DNA of 64,000 nucleotides from Colletotrichum lupini (taxonomy: Eukaryota > Ascomycota > Sordariomycetes > Glomerellales > Glomerellaceae): contig NC_064676.1 of the NCBI RefSeq assembly GCF_023278565.1, positions 806,001 through 870,000 of the forward strand. Direction: 5' to 3'. The position numbers and the translations under genes are program-made. Positions 12,265 through 24,350 of this stretch are shown here, piece by piece. The first letter of the stretch is position 1. Each line of letters opens with the position of its first letter. Below the pieces are notes generated by a model that saw only the letters and a list, made by a program, of their open reading frames with translations, did no database searches and had not been told where the DNA came from.

Positions 12265-15200
12265 GTCACGAGACCGACAGGATAGCTGATGTTGGGCGAG
12301 GCACTCGGTAAGGTACCTAAGGTATTGGATGCGTATGGAATAACGTGGTTTTTGGTGTTTGGTATCTTAGAATGTACTCTGTACTTTGCTCTCAGCACGC
12401 ACACGAGGAGGCGGTCGAGGACTTGGTACAAAGGAGGCACGAATAGGCTGATTCCAAGGTTTGAGGAGGCCTTGGGATTTGGGGTCGGTCTGAGAATGGG
12501 AGGGGAGGGGGAAGGAGGAGGGGTGATGATGGGGTGCACACTGCACAGAGGGACGGACACCTGCGAAGCGGCCCCGGCAGTGAGGTGGAGCAGAGTCATG
12601 GTGCAGGAAGGACTTCTTCCATTGGAAAGGCAGGAGTTGATCGAGGGAGGTATCAGGTACCTTCCTCTGTCAACCATTACTTAGGTATCTGAGGTACTGT
12701 GTAAGCCTTGAATGGAAGGAAGGAATGCAATTGGGTTCAACGTCAGTGTCGTAGGATGTTCCTTCCCTTCCCTTTTCAAGGAAGGTACAATAGGTAAGGG
12801 AAGCAAGGTATGCAGCCCGTCGCAGCAAGAAAAAGGGCAAGACCAGACGGGGTGACGGGAAGGGACCTCCTGAAGAGAAACCACGCCGCACCTGCCACGA
12901 GCAACACACTACTACGTACAAATTTACACTACCAGCACCTGAGGCGAGGCGGGGATCTGAGAACTCAGGGGAGGGGGCACTCGAGGGGCGGCGCCGCGGC
13001 CTTGAAAGTCGAGGGGCCTCGCTGGACCCCAAGTACCCCTGAGATTCAGCCAATGCCGAGCTGTGAGTGGCCGATGAGCGGGGTGAGGTGGGGTCGGAGC
13101 TGCATCCACTGGGATTCTGGATATGCCTCCGCCGCACCTCCTCCACTTGGAGGTTTGGCATCTGGCCTTATGCCTTGCGAGGATGACTCTTGCTACTTTG
13201 TACACTCCCTAGCAGTCTAGACACCTTACTGTTTACTTCGATCGTGGATGTGCATCGCTGACACTCTCAACACGCTGGTAAATAGGAACCAATGCTATGC
13301 ACTGTCTACAGCTTGCTGCATTGCATTTCTAGCTCCTTCCCAAACATCCCCATCATCGGCCGTGACCCACAAAGCGTGCGGGGCGGCAAACAACAACGAG
13401 GAAGGAGGGGCGCGGACGATGTACTAAGCAATTGGCAGGAGACCGCCGACATGTACCTCGCCTTACTCCGTACTATGGAAAGTTACTTGCACCTCGACGA
13501 CTCGCTTATTCTCCCCCTTTCACCGACTCTTGAATTCCATCTTGATGCTCCAGACTCAACGTCCAATTCGACATCATCGTATGCCATGGATCATGGAACT
13601 CGGCCCGCCAACGTATCGGGCCCTGGATGCTACAGCTAGCCCCCGGAGCTGAAGCTCTAATCCGACTCACTCGACTCAGTCATTGACTTTCCCCCGGGGA
13701 CCTCGACTACCCAGCGGAAACTCTGTTACGACTACCGCCTCTCAAGCCTCTGTTTCCGAATCGTCTCTCACCTTTTAACCTCAGTCTTCAAATGACCGCC
13801 CCTCTTCACCGGGAAACAGACATACCACATGAGACCTTCACTGAGATCCAGCATTCACTTGATACTACCCATCGAATCTTAGGTACTAAAGTGCCACCGC
13901 CATCTTCAGTCTCCGTCTCCGCGATTGGCTTTTCACTTCTCCCCGTGCAACATCGTTCCGGCATCTCGCCAATTCCCTTCTCCAACCGGAGCACGTCAAG
14001 TGCCTTGCCGCAAGGTTACTTGGGTATCAACCGGACGCAGACAGCCTAACCTGAAAGTTCGGATTATTTCTCTACGTCTCTAAATGGCCATACCGTTTAG
14101 CCCTTCGGAAAGCTCAAGCGGTCGCATCACTTACGCATCCTGCCCGCCTAACCCACAAGCATGGCTATCCCTTCCACCTAGTTCATCTCTCCCGTCGCCA
14201 TCTCGTCTCGCCCGCATCCGCACGTCACTTGGTCCCTAGGCTCCAACAGGGGTTCTCTTATGGCCAAAGACAAAGAAGAAATTCTACTGTATTCGACCCC
14301 CCACTGAAGTGTGCCAACTGCCAACTCATTCCTGATCGAGCGGTCCGGCGGCGGCGGCGTCGTCGTCGTCTTCTACCATACCCACCCAGCCCAACAGCCT
14401 GGCTCACGCTCGGCATCGGCACGAGGCATCGTCGGCCGTGTACAGCCGCCGTGAGACACGACTCTAGCAATAAATAGCATATTGAACGCCTGCCGCCCCG
14501 CTCTCATCCGCTCCAAATCGTATACGATTGTCACACCCGCCACAGGAACAAGCTCACAAGCTCATCCGTGGCACATGGCAGCGTTACACTCTTCGTCTTC
14601 GTATGCATGGCATGGCATTCCTGCTCTTCTATCCTCGATGCCGCGGTCTGGTGCATGTCACCAGCATCCTGGCGAGCTTGGCACCATCTCTGTCTATCGA
14701 TTACGCCGTGTTCCCCTTCACAGCACACAACGCATGGTTTCAATGTCTCGCGCTTGTCACCCAAACCACCACGTTCAACCTCGTATGGCGTAGTCTCGTG
14801 AGCAGCACAGGAGGAATCAACAAGCCTAAGGCACCGCCACACGTTATGCTCTCGGTTGGGATGACGAAGCTCTTGGTCGGAGGACGGCCGCCGGGCTCAA
14901 GTGATGCCCTGTGCCTGTATCAGGTTTACCTAGTGATCCATGATTGAGCTCCATGCTCGCTGCCATCGTCGCCCAATAACCACGGCCCGACGACGCCCCA
15001 TCCGCCATGCAGCTGCCTGCCATCGCGAGTTTTGGGCTGTCATTGTGCAATAAGTCGATCATGCATCAGGATCTGCCACTGTTCTTCGGGGATCGCTAGA
15101 CAACTGGTCCAACGTGGGTCTCGGTGTAGCACCCATCACATGGGCAGTCAATTACCGGGATCAGGATCTAAGCGGGCAATATGGGAAGGAATTCCCTACA

Positions 15201-15580
15201 CCAAATCAGGCGAATATGAAGTTCATCTTGAACTTAGTGGTGTACCTGACTTTGATGGTAAAAGAGGAGGCTCTGGAGAGGAAGATGCCGTGACAGCCCG
15301 CTCGGTACGTCCCTCGGGGCACTATTCCATTTATGGCAGGCGGTCAGTCTTCACTCCGCACTATGCCGTTCAGGGACAGATAGGTCCGATAATTCGGCGA
15401 AGCTCTTATCGCGACTAAAATTTCCACAAACCTCACCTCAGTTCTCCTGGCCTGAGGTAGGACAGGACATTTTGAGGCATTGCGAGCCACCGTTTTCATA
15501 GTCGCATTCTCAGTGCGACACCAGATCGCCTTAAACGAAAATTTCTAAATACTTTCACCCCCACCTAATATACACCCATA
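12265..15580. other. Divergent intergenic region COT1/TIM54
   Basis: About 3.3 kb without a convincing gene. It contains two perfect AGGTACCT palindromes (12311-12318 and 12655-12662) and one TTACTCCGTACT word near 13462. Numerous short open frames have poor composition. It probably serves as promoter and leader DNA of both flanking genes. Confidence 0.5.
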
Positions 15581-17091
15581 ATGGCGGACTCGAACCCCAC
15601 GCCGCCCGAGGTAAGCATCCAGCGGTCCCCATTACCATCACGAACCTCAAAACTGACAATGGCATCTCCCAGGCGGCCCCGAAAGCACCCACTCCTACCG
15701 CTGCGACAACAACCACAACAACAGCCACCTCCGCAGCAGAAGGCTACAAAGCCGCGAAACCGAATCCAGTCTGGCAAATGATGGGCCTCCGCGGCCCTCC
15801 CAAACGCCTACCCTCACGCAACTGGCTCATCTTCCTCTCCCTCACAGGCGCCATCTCCTCCGCCATCATCTACGACAAGCGCGAAAAGAAGCGTGCCACA
15901 GCCCGCTGGGCCGCCGCCGTCTCCCCGCTCGCCAGCGAACCTGTTACCGATCCCTCTCAGCTGCCGCGCAAACTCACCGTCATCCTCGCCTCCCCGCCCG
16001 GCGACGGCTTGCGCGTCGCGCAGGACCACTTCATCGAGTACGTCAAGCCCATCCTCGCCGCCTCGGGTCTGGACTGGGAGTTTGTCCAGGGCCGGCAGCA
16101 AGGTGACGTCCGCGCCGCCGTGGCGGAGAAGATTCGGAGGCGAAGGAGCAGGGAGGAGAGGCCCGAGGTCGAGCTGCTCCCCACCGAGGAGAATATTCGC
16201 GACGCCATCCGCGCCAAGAACAACACACCCGAGTTCGAGGGTCCCGGAGGAGACATCGTTATCGGGCGTCACGCGTGGAAGGAGTACGTTCGCGGCCTAC
16301 ACGAGGGCTGGCTCGGTCCCCTCGACCCGCCTCCCAAGCCCGAGGTAATTTCTACCCCTGAGCAGCCCGCAGCATCAGAAGCGACCTCAGATTCTACAGC
16401 AACAGAAACAGAGGGCGGTGCCGTGGAAGCAGAAAAGAAGGAGGAAGAAAAGCCCAAGGAAGAAGAAAAGAAATCAGACCGCCCTCGCCAACCCGTTCCC
16501 TACAACACCACAGCAGACTACTCAGCCTCCCACCTCCCTTCCACTCTCCCCACCGAATTCTCCCCCTCGGAACCGGTGCAATTCCCCCACCTCCTCGGCT
16601 TCGCCGGTACCTTCACCCGTATGGGTCGCTTCTTCAACCGCCGCCAGCTCGCAGACGACGTAGGCCGCCAAGTCGCAGCCGCCTGCTTCGCCCACGCCCG
16701 CGAATACCGCGACGCCGAACCCGAGACCGCCACAGATGACTCCTCCGCCCCCACGCCGTACGAACAACAGCGCGCTCTGGTGCACGAGGAACGCGACTGG
16801 GTCAAGTCCGTCTGGAAGCCCGTTGACGAAGCGACGGCCGACGAGGAGGAGAAGACCAAGGAGCGCATCTGGGCTTCGCCCATGGTCATTGATCCCCGCA
16901 TCGCGCAGCGTATGCGGCGGTTTGAGATCCGGGCTGAGGATGAGGAGCGTGCAAAGGCGATTGTCATCCCCGAGACGCAGATTGAGGGCTGGATCAAGGG
17001 CACGCTGCGGTCGCTGGGCACGTGGGGGTGGAGTGTCGTCAAGGGGGAGGAGCGTAAGGGGCCCAATGTCGGAAACATTGACGACGAGTAA
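15581..17091 (+). CDS. TIM54: Mitochondrial inner-membrane translocase subunit Tim54
   Basis: Two exons, 15581-15610 and 15673-17091, joined across a 62-base intron (GTAAGC...CTGAC...CAG); 482 aa. The tiny 10-codon first exon is needed because the second exon has no earlier in-frame ATG before the Ala/Thr-rich stretch. Family marks are the N-terminal GLRGPPKRLPSRNWLIFLS with one transmembrane segment (about residues 57-77), the DKREKKRA basic segment facing the intermembrane space, LPRKLTVILASPPGD, FIEYVKPIL, and the conserved MGRFFNRRQLADDVG near the C-terminal third. Tim54 supports assembly of the TIM22 carrier-import complex and of the Yme1 protease. A Glu/Lys-rich low-complexity insert lies around residues 230-255. 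Confidence 0.93.
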
Positions 17092-17618
17092 AGGACTCCC
17101 TCTCTGCCTCATTTCGTTTGGTTCTACATAACGAAGGAGAAGAGAAAGGAGACGATGTATAACTATCTTGACCACCACCCCACACAGCTATACAGAAAGC
17201 GATTGGGTAAAGGAGGGTTCACAGCATATTGTAATTCTAGCTTGATGTTCTTCATCTTTTGCTTTTTCATGTATCTTCTTCCGTTTCGCTGCATGGACTG
17301 GAGCGCGGGAGGTTATCATAGACTATGGGTTCACTGGCCAAAATAATGCCATGAAGCCCTCCGCTTGTTACGAATATTACTGTACACTCCTCTTTCTTCC
17401 GTCATGTTCTTTTCCCCGATAACCTTTCTGTCCACATTGCATCGTGAGACTGTGGGTTCTTGCGGATAAGTTGTGTACTTGCTCGAGCTGGAGAACACGT
17501 CAAGCATGAAGCAGGTATCAATATCTACAGATGAAGCAGCACCTCCATGATGATAGCACCCCGTCAAGTGCTCTGGCATAGAAACAACATGTCCCAGGAT
17601 CCATCGGCCCATGTCCCC
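17092..17618. other. Intergenic between convergent genes
   Basis: This holds the 3' ends of TIM54 and the NIP30-type gene. Nothing else seen. Confidence 0.5.
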
Positions 17619-18401
17619 TCACTCATCGTCCGAATCAGATCCGTACGCAACAAGACTCGGCTTCCCCTTCACCGGTGCAGGCGCAGCTGTGGTCGTAGTC
17701 GTAGCCGCAGGCATAGGCACGGGCGGACCCCCCTTACCAACACTCTTCACCTGACCATCACCCTTCTCGTCCGCCTTCTTCTCGTCCACCTTGTCCTCGC
17801 CCCCCTTCTCCCTCTTCACCCCAAACGCCCTCTCCCTCTCCTTCCTCCTCCTCTTCCTAGGCCCAACAGCCCACTCATCACCACCCTCCCCCTCGCCACC
17901 CATCCCATCCCCCTCCTCACCCTCCTCCTCCCCATCACCAGCCCTCTTCGCCCCCGTACCACCCCCCTGCGCCCTCCGAAAAGCAACAAGCCCCTCCTCC
18001 GTCTCCCTCCTAACCCTCTCCTCCTCAGCCTTTCTAGCCTCCCTCACCTCGTCCAAAAAATCAATCTCATCATCATCCAGCGCGCGGAACTGGTTCCGGA
18101 TCTTATTCGCCTCCTCAAACGCAGCCTGCTTCGCGGCTTTATTCGCCTGCAGGACGTCGTAGAGACTCTTCTCCCCGCCCTCGACGGACTTGACGCGCGC
18201 CTCCTCCCTGCGCCTGCGTTCCGCGTCGAGTTCTTTCTGCACGAGGTCCCATTCGGCGCTCTTTTTGGATTCGGCGGCGGGTTTGGGCGCCGAGCCGGCG
18301 GTGCTCGCGCCGGCGTTTGTCGCGGGCGTGGCGGTTGTGTCTTGGGGTACGGCCTCGCCTGTCTCGGCGTTGATGGCCCCCGCCGATACGAATCTCGACA
18401 T
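17619..18401 (-). CDS. NIP30/FAM192A-domain protein (proteasome-activator interacting type)
   Basis: Intronless, 260 aa, starting MSRFVSAG. The conserved NIP30 N-terminal region shows the FVS start, a coiled-coil-like segment rich in Lys, Glu and Arg (WDLVQKELDAERRRREE), then YDVLQANKAAKQAAFEE, and the signature FRALDDDEIDFLDEV at about residues 105-120. The C-terminal half is low-complexity: Gly/Glu-rich, a basic cluster PRKRRRKERER that could be a nuclear signal, Thr/Ala/Pro runs, and an acidic end (GSDSDDE). In animals FAM192A/PIP30 binds the nuclear proteasome activator PA28-gamma. The fungal role is unknown and I infer only a nuclear protein of this family. Confidence 0.85.
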   Translation of the reverse strand: MSRFVSAGAINAETGEAVPQDTTATPATNAGASTAGSAPKPAAESKKSAEWDLVQKELDAERRRREEARVKSVEGGEKSLYDVLQANKAAKQAAFEEANKIRNQFRALDDDEIDFLDEVREARKAEEERVRRETEEGLVAFRRAQGGGTGAKRAGDGEEEGEEGDGMGGEGEGGDEWAVGPRKRRRKERERAFGVKREKGGEDKVDEKKADEKGDGQVKSVGKGGPPVPMPAATTTTTAAPAPVKGKPSLVAYGSDSDDE

Positions 18402-20753
18402 CGTGTCTCGTGAGTTTTTTCCCCCCTCTTCCTCTCTTTCTCTTCTCCCTCAAAAGTTGATTCTTCACCAGGTTCGTAATTCGAAACCTTCTTGTAGGGC
18501 AGAGTAGCAGAGAAAGGCTTCCGCGTCTGCAACAGAATGGAGAACGGAGGAATAACGGCCCAGGTTGATATGCTCCTTGAATCGATGTAAAGCGGCGTCT
18601 TTCTTGTTCTCTCCCTCGTCTTGAACTCCTTTGAGAGCTACTTGTCTTCCTGAACTTTTTGGATCTTGCTGTTGTTGGTCGGTTTGTCTGGGGTAAAGGC
18701 TAGGGTACACCCGAGCACTCGTGTAGGCCGTCTTATGCTCAGTGAGGTAGGTGTTCGTAAGATACTCAGATTGGGAGCCTGGCGTCAGGCAAAATGACGC
18801 AAAGGTTCCAGTAAAAGAATGGTCCTCAAAGTTTGGGTTATCACAAATTCTCTCTCTGATAGGGGAGAGATGTCCTTGAAGAAGACGTCTGTGGGCGAGT
18901 GAGTGCCTCAAGTGAGTGAGAGGACGAGGCCGAGGTCGAAGTTGAGAAGTTGGAGGAAAGTTGGCAAATGAGCGAATCAGGGAGCAGAAAATCACTGTAC
19001 TCGTTGGAGTGGGGCAGCAATCCAATCAAAAGTAGGCTGGGCCACTTGGGTCATCAATCACCACTCCAAGTCATCACCCAATTCCTACTCCCAAGACCTA
19101 ACCTTCTCATAGCACTTCAGATTCACGCCGCCGTCAAGTAATCTTTCATGTCACAATCGAAACGTCTGAGACGAATGTGTTTGCTTCATCATGTTTTGTT
19201 ATTTTGTTTAGTTGTCTAGGACTGTAGTGTCTTCACTAAGTAGGCCATGTCATTGTCGTCGCCCGTGGGTATGCCGTTGTGTGCTCCATCCGTTGTTTTC
19301 CTTTCCAATCTCGTCCTTTCGGCGAAAACTTTTTTCAATCCTACTAATGATGTAAACCACATCATAGCGTACCCGATACCCATGACGACGTGCCTACTTA
19401 ACCAGCGGCCACTGGGCGACATACAAATCTAGCACCAGTCCCGACGGCTGCCTGGTTCGTTGGGTTCATATCCGTAAAACCACCACTCCCATCACCATCC
19501 ACATGTCGAAGAGCAGATAACCTGCCTTCCCATAAACTGAATGTATCCAACCCCGATCCCAAACACTCTAGTGGATGCCGGTACAAGTTGGCATGAAGAG
19601 AAAATAATAATAAAAAACGTCTAACAATGTCATGAACAGTAAAAAGGCGTAGAAACAGCAGTGGCCCTCTGACATTGTGCCTTCCGGGCAATGAGACGGG
19701 CCAGTGTGCCGAATGAACAAGAAATGCCAAACAAAGTAAAAAGTAAAAGAGACTCCGTACCCACGTCCTGAAGGCTTTGCCTCCCATTTTTGATCAGTGA
19801 ACATGAATGCAAAACACCTCCCCATGTTAAGTCTCCCCTTTTTTTTCGTTCTCGCAAGTAGAAAATCGTATGCCCGCGCAAAGCCAGCCAGTAAAGTGAA
19901 ATGTGATCCTATGTACCCTTTACTTGATGCACTTCGTCCTTTCTTTTTGGAGGGGGCAGCGCCGACAAGGCAGGCGCCAATGACCGCGAGGTCTTGTCGA
20001 ATTGAGAGCTGGAATTACCGCCTTTCGCAGACGGAATGCAAGCTGGGATAGGGAACCGAGTTGTTGCCGAACAGGTTGAAGTACAGGAAAACAAGTTTGT
20101 CTCTTTGGCGTGCCACAAAGGAAATGTATGTCGCTGGTGGTAGGTAATCGTCGGGGAGACTCGGGAATCGGAACTCGTAGAGTTGCTGTCGCGGGTAATG
20201 ACCGATCGGAACCATGAGTCGATGTACGAAGATTGAGCAGTGAGGGGAATGCCAAGAGACTACCACCACCATCACACCAAACAAAAATACAGCCAAAGGA
20301 TCTATTGAAATGAAAACTCCGTGGGGATCGCGAATGGCGACCATGGGACGCCAGTGATGAATTTATCCGTATACCAGGGGAGAAAGAATTAAAGAAATAT
20401 GTCATTAGGGGTCGCAGCCGCGCGTCGTAGCCATCCACCTCCAAACGCATTGTGGCTGCGAGACAATCTAGTAGCCAAGTCAATCGCGTGTGGCAGCGAT
20501 GGTATCGAGTGAGGGCAAACGTGCCCGTGTCGTGAAGTCGAATGCCGACGTGTAGACCATTCGGTCAAATAACCGCTTCTTTCGGTTCTCGTCGTGAGAG
20601 GGTATCTGAAGAATGCAAATGTATCGTTCATGCCAGAAAAAAAACAAAGTCCGCGTCTCCGGTGACGCTAGACCTCCCAAACTTTTCCGATAGCAAAAAT
20701 CTCTTCCAGTTTCGTAAGGCGATTGAGTGAATCTGCCAGGCATCGCCACAACT
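18402..20753. other. Intergenic, no gene recognised
   Basis: This holds the leader of the NIP30-type gene and the 3' region of the Clg1-like cyclin gene, both on the minus strand. Short open frames are scattered; none has a credible start plus coding character. Confidence 0.45.
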
Positions 20754-21749
20754 TTAGCCCATTACAGGCTGGCCAAAGCTAAGGTGGGCAAAGTATGATG
20801 ATGCCTTGGTAGGACCAACGCAGTTCGCACAGCTACACTCCGCAACACCGTGCTCCCACATGGTTTGCTGGTAACCATAGTGTCCAGAGAAGTTCTGTTG
20901 GTTGTGGCGGTGACCATAGTAGTTGTGCGAGGGCTGCTGATAGCGGGTGTTCCACTGGCCAGTGGTAGCGGCCTGGGAGAACCAATCGTTGTAGCGAGCG
21001 TTGGTAGAGGTGGCTGAATTAATGTACTCGGGCGTGCCATAGCCAGAATCGGGAGGAGTGAGCGGGGCATTCTGCCAACTCCAGTTGCCGCCGTAGGCTT
21101 GCTGATGAGCCAACTCGTTGCGCTTGATAGCCTCGTAGCGCTCGTATTCAGCCGCCTGCTGCTGAACAAACGTATGATAGGAGGATCGTCCACCGTATCT
21201 GTTGTTGATGTTGGTGTCGATGGCGGGGACGAGTCTCTCGCGGGTGACTCTTGCCGCAGCCTGGTCCTTTAGGATCTTCCATTCATCCCAGCTGGTGAGC
21301 CAAGCCTTGTAGTCTGCGCTGTAATCCAGGTTGACGTAGAGACGCCAGCCGGATTGCTCGAGCCACTCGTGTTCCAGAGCGTTGAGCTCAGCGACGGGGA
21401 TGCCGCTCACCTCAGACCAAGAACGGTTCTGGAAGGTGTTGTCGTCCAAAAACTTGCTTCCAAGCAGGAGGGAAACGGTCAGCATGCGCCAAACCTGTCC
21501 CTCGGGTACAGTGTACGAGGGGTTGTTCTGCTTGAGGGTGTTGACCCGCTTCGCCAGGTAGTTCATGCCGAGGAGAATGGTGCTCTTGGGCAATCTCGTC
21601 GATGACAGGATCTGCGAGACGAACTTGCGGAACGGGGGCGTGACGGCCGTGGTCGACAGCGGCATAACAACGCGGGTGGCCATCTCGGCAACGAACTCGG
21701 CCATTTGGTCGACCTCGTAGTCGAGAACGGCACAGACACCTCCGGGCAT
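20754..21749 (-). CDS. Clg1-like cyclin (Pho85-cyclin family)
   Basis: Intronless, 331 aa, first ATG at 21749. Residues about 15-150 form a cyclin box of the Pcl/Clg1 type: MAEFVAEMATRVV, FRKFVSQIL, LPKSTILLGMNYLAKRV, the WRMLTVSLLLGSKFLDDNTF core that binds the kinase, and LNALEHEWLEQSGWRLYVN. The C-terminal half is Gln/Tyr/Asn-rich with NAPLTPPDSGYGTPE, a plausible phosphorylation site cluster. A Cys-containing AECSCANC lies near the end. Such cyclins activate the Pho85-type CDK; yeast CLG1 acts in lifespan and autophagy control. The substrate here is unknown. A long upstream region without genes suggests complex regulation. Confidence 0.88.
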   Translation of the reverse strand: MPGGVCAVLDYEVDQMAEFVAEMATRVVMPLSTTAVTPPFRKFVSQILSSTRLPKSTILLGMNYLAKRVNTLKQNNPSYTVPEGQVWRMLTVSLLLGSKFLDDNTFQNRSWSEVSGIPVAELNALEHEWLEQSGWRLYVNLDYSADYKAWLTSWDEWKILKDQAAARVTRERLVPAIDTNINNRYGGRSSYHTFVQQQAAEYERYEAIKRNELAHQQAYGGNWSWQNAPLTPPDSGYGTPEYINSATSTNARYNDWFSQAATTGQWNTRYQQPSHNYYGHRHNQQNFSGHYGYQQTMWEHGVAECSCANCVGPTKASSYFAHLSFGQPVMG

Positions 21750-24350
21750 GATGGCGGTATTGAGTGGAGTCCGACGAAGATCGAATGTAGATCTTTGTCG
21801 GGTTGAGGATACTGCTCGATGTACTCGGAGGAGACACTTAGCAGTGGGAGAAATGCCGCGTCGAGCTAGCGATGGTTGTCCAAGGCCGATGGAAGTTGGT
21901 GTGTCGGTTGGGTGAGAGGGTTGGTGACACGAGCCCTTAGTAGCTGCGAATAGCCATCAAGGGTTGAAATCGCGACGAGGGGAGGAGCAACAAGACGTCT
22001 AGAGATCGGATCGATGAAAAAGGTGCAGCAGTCGTGTCGCTAATCGAGGACGGCTGAAAGACCCAGCGAAAGATATGTATCTTGGGCGGAGGAAGAGATG
22101 CAGTGATGGCTGACTCGGGAAAAGGATGCTTGAACGGAGAAAGGTCGTCGAGGGCGTCAGAGGAGTTCTAAGGGCCACAATAGAAGGGACGAAGAAAGTT
22201 GTGCAAATGAAATGGAAAGCCGCAGCTCTGTCCTGTTTGGTGAATGGTCAGCGAGAATATCCAGGAAATCAAAAAACTTTGACTGTCTGTGCCTTGAGTC
22301 TGATACACAAGCTTCGTCGAACGATGCGTCAAGTAGTGGCGGGCCGGTATTGGAGTGAGGAAATGCTGGGAGGCGACGTAGGCGACAGCGGCAGAGAAGG
22401 GGGTCCCCTGTGGTCAACCAATGCAGTGGCCATTGTGTAGCTCCAGCGCACCAGCATGGAGGAAACATTTGCTGCTGCTTGAATGTGGCCGTTTGGGACT
22501 GCAGTGCTTAAAACCAAGGGCTGGTCATTGACTGAGGCCGGTTCGATCGTAGCACATGGGTGGCAGAACGTGTCCAGACCATACCGAAGCATGCCTTCTA
22601 TCGATACCGCGTGTGGAATTCGATCGTATTTCGGGCGTCAAGTAATTGGATGAAGCTTGTGTACCAGGCTCTCCAGGATGACTCTGGATAGATTGGAGGT
22701 TCGCACTGTTGGGATTGTAGCTTACCTTGAGGAAGGTGACCGTAAACAGGTGTGCGAATTCGAAAAGGACGGTGTAACTTGGAGGTGTTCCAAGTGTCGA
22801 GCAGCAGACGCGATCAAGTCGACTCGATTTGTGACGTTCTTGCTCAGTGTCGTGCACCTAAAACGTAGTCGGGCCTGTATGGGGGGCAGGCGGGCGGTTG
22901 TTGTAGAGAGGCGACAATCGAATTCGACAATATCGTGCAGTAGAGGAGATGAGAGATGAGAACCTGAATCCTGGGTTGTCGACGACTTTGCATGGAAATA
23001 TCGTGCAGAGTCGAGGACAGGGGATTTCGTCGTGATACGGCGGATTCGGAGGTTTGAAAAGAGAAGAAGGTTTCGGGGAGGGGAGAGAAGGAGGAATAAA
23101 GTCGGACAAGAAGAATCTCGAGGAGTGCGAATGGATGGGACGGGTTGGGATGGATGGGATGGAGATGGGGAGAGAGAGAGAAATGGGGACGGGGGTGAGG
23201 ATGTAAAGTGGAGAGAGGAATGATGGCGGCGTGCGTGTGAATGGAGGCGAGAGAGGGCGAAGTTGAGTGAGAGAAGGGTGGAAGGGGTGGTGGAAGGGGC
23301 GGTAGCAGCCCAGTAGTCGGGTGGTGTACGGAGTGCGGATAGGTACCTGAGGACCCAGGACTCAGGTAGCCCAGACGAGCCCGGTACCTGGCCGTGGTAC
23401 CTTGTTCCTTGGGATGAAGCCAGTACCTATGCGGCAAAAAGCCGGTGATGGGTACTTTGAGGGACTAGGTAGGAGGACCAAGAAAACGGGGTGACAGTGA
23501 CGGAGTGGACAGCCCGGCAGCAAAGTGGGCACCCATCGGTTCCATACTCTGTGCGGTGCACCTGGGCTGTCAGTGTAAAGGTACCTCCAGCAAAGTACCT
23601 CAATACTTTCCTACCGCCCTGGAGGAACCAGGCCAGAAGAAACAGGAGCGGACCTGGAGGGAATCAAAAAAAAACTCACACACTGCAGCAAGCACCACCC
23701 ACCTTTTCTGGACACTAGGGGAATTGAGGAATAGCACATCGTGTCGATTGACGGTTCAGCAATATGAAGTATCTTTCGCTGACATTACGTAGTGAGGTAT
23801 TATGTATTCTTTCCACACCAGAGGTCCCACGGGCAGCTTGTACAGTTTGAATGTACACCTCAGAGAGACAAGACGAGACGAGACGAGAAGGGGATTACAA
23901 GTGTTCAGCTGGCAGCACAGGGTAGGTACTTGGGGCAAGAGTACAGAGTAGAACAGGGCATTTGTAGGTACTCTGACACGGGCACCTTAACACAGGAATG
24001 ACCGGTTGTGAGCAGCAGTGTTCGGATAGTGCATATAGGTAGGCATGTACTCCGTACTCCGTAGGTCTCGCTGATCGTGGGATGGGCAGTGCCGTGTCTG
24101 GGTGGCTCTATGTACTCCTCGCCGTGTCGACTGGTACAAGTAGACAAAAGAGCAATTTGGGACACATTGGCAACGGGGATGAGAAGGGGACGGCAAGAGT
24201 GGTGCTACAAGAGTATGGTTGGCAACTGCCCATGGCCACCCCCCGCTCACTTCGGTGGTGAGAGCCAGACACGGAATTACATAGTAGACTGGAATCACAA
24301 ACTCGAGCAGTATGGAAAAAATGCGTTACGACGAAAATTAAAATAAAAAA
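21750..24350. other. Upstream region of the cyclin gene, rich in GGTACC palindromes
   Basis: No gene recognised. Between 23341 and 24060 there is a cluster: AGGTACCT at 23341 and 23579, further GGTACC words at 23383 and 23396, and a doubled ACTCCGTACTCCGTA word at about 24051-24065. This probably includes the leader and promoter of the Clg1-like gene. Confidence 0.5.

Noticed and set aside
16522..17178. 218-codon frame antisense to TIM54
   Set aside because: A shadow of the GC-rich TIM54 coding frame.
17547..18413. 288-codon plus-strand frame, Pro/Leu-rich
   Set aside because: Antisense shadow of the NIP30-type gene; composition is typical of complement reading of Glu/Gly-rich codons.
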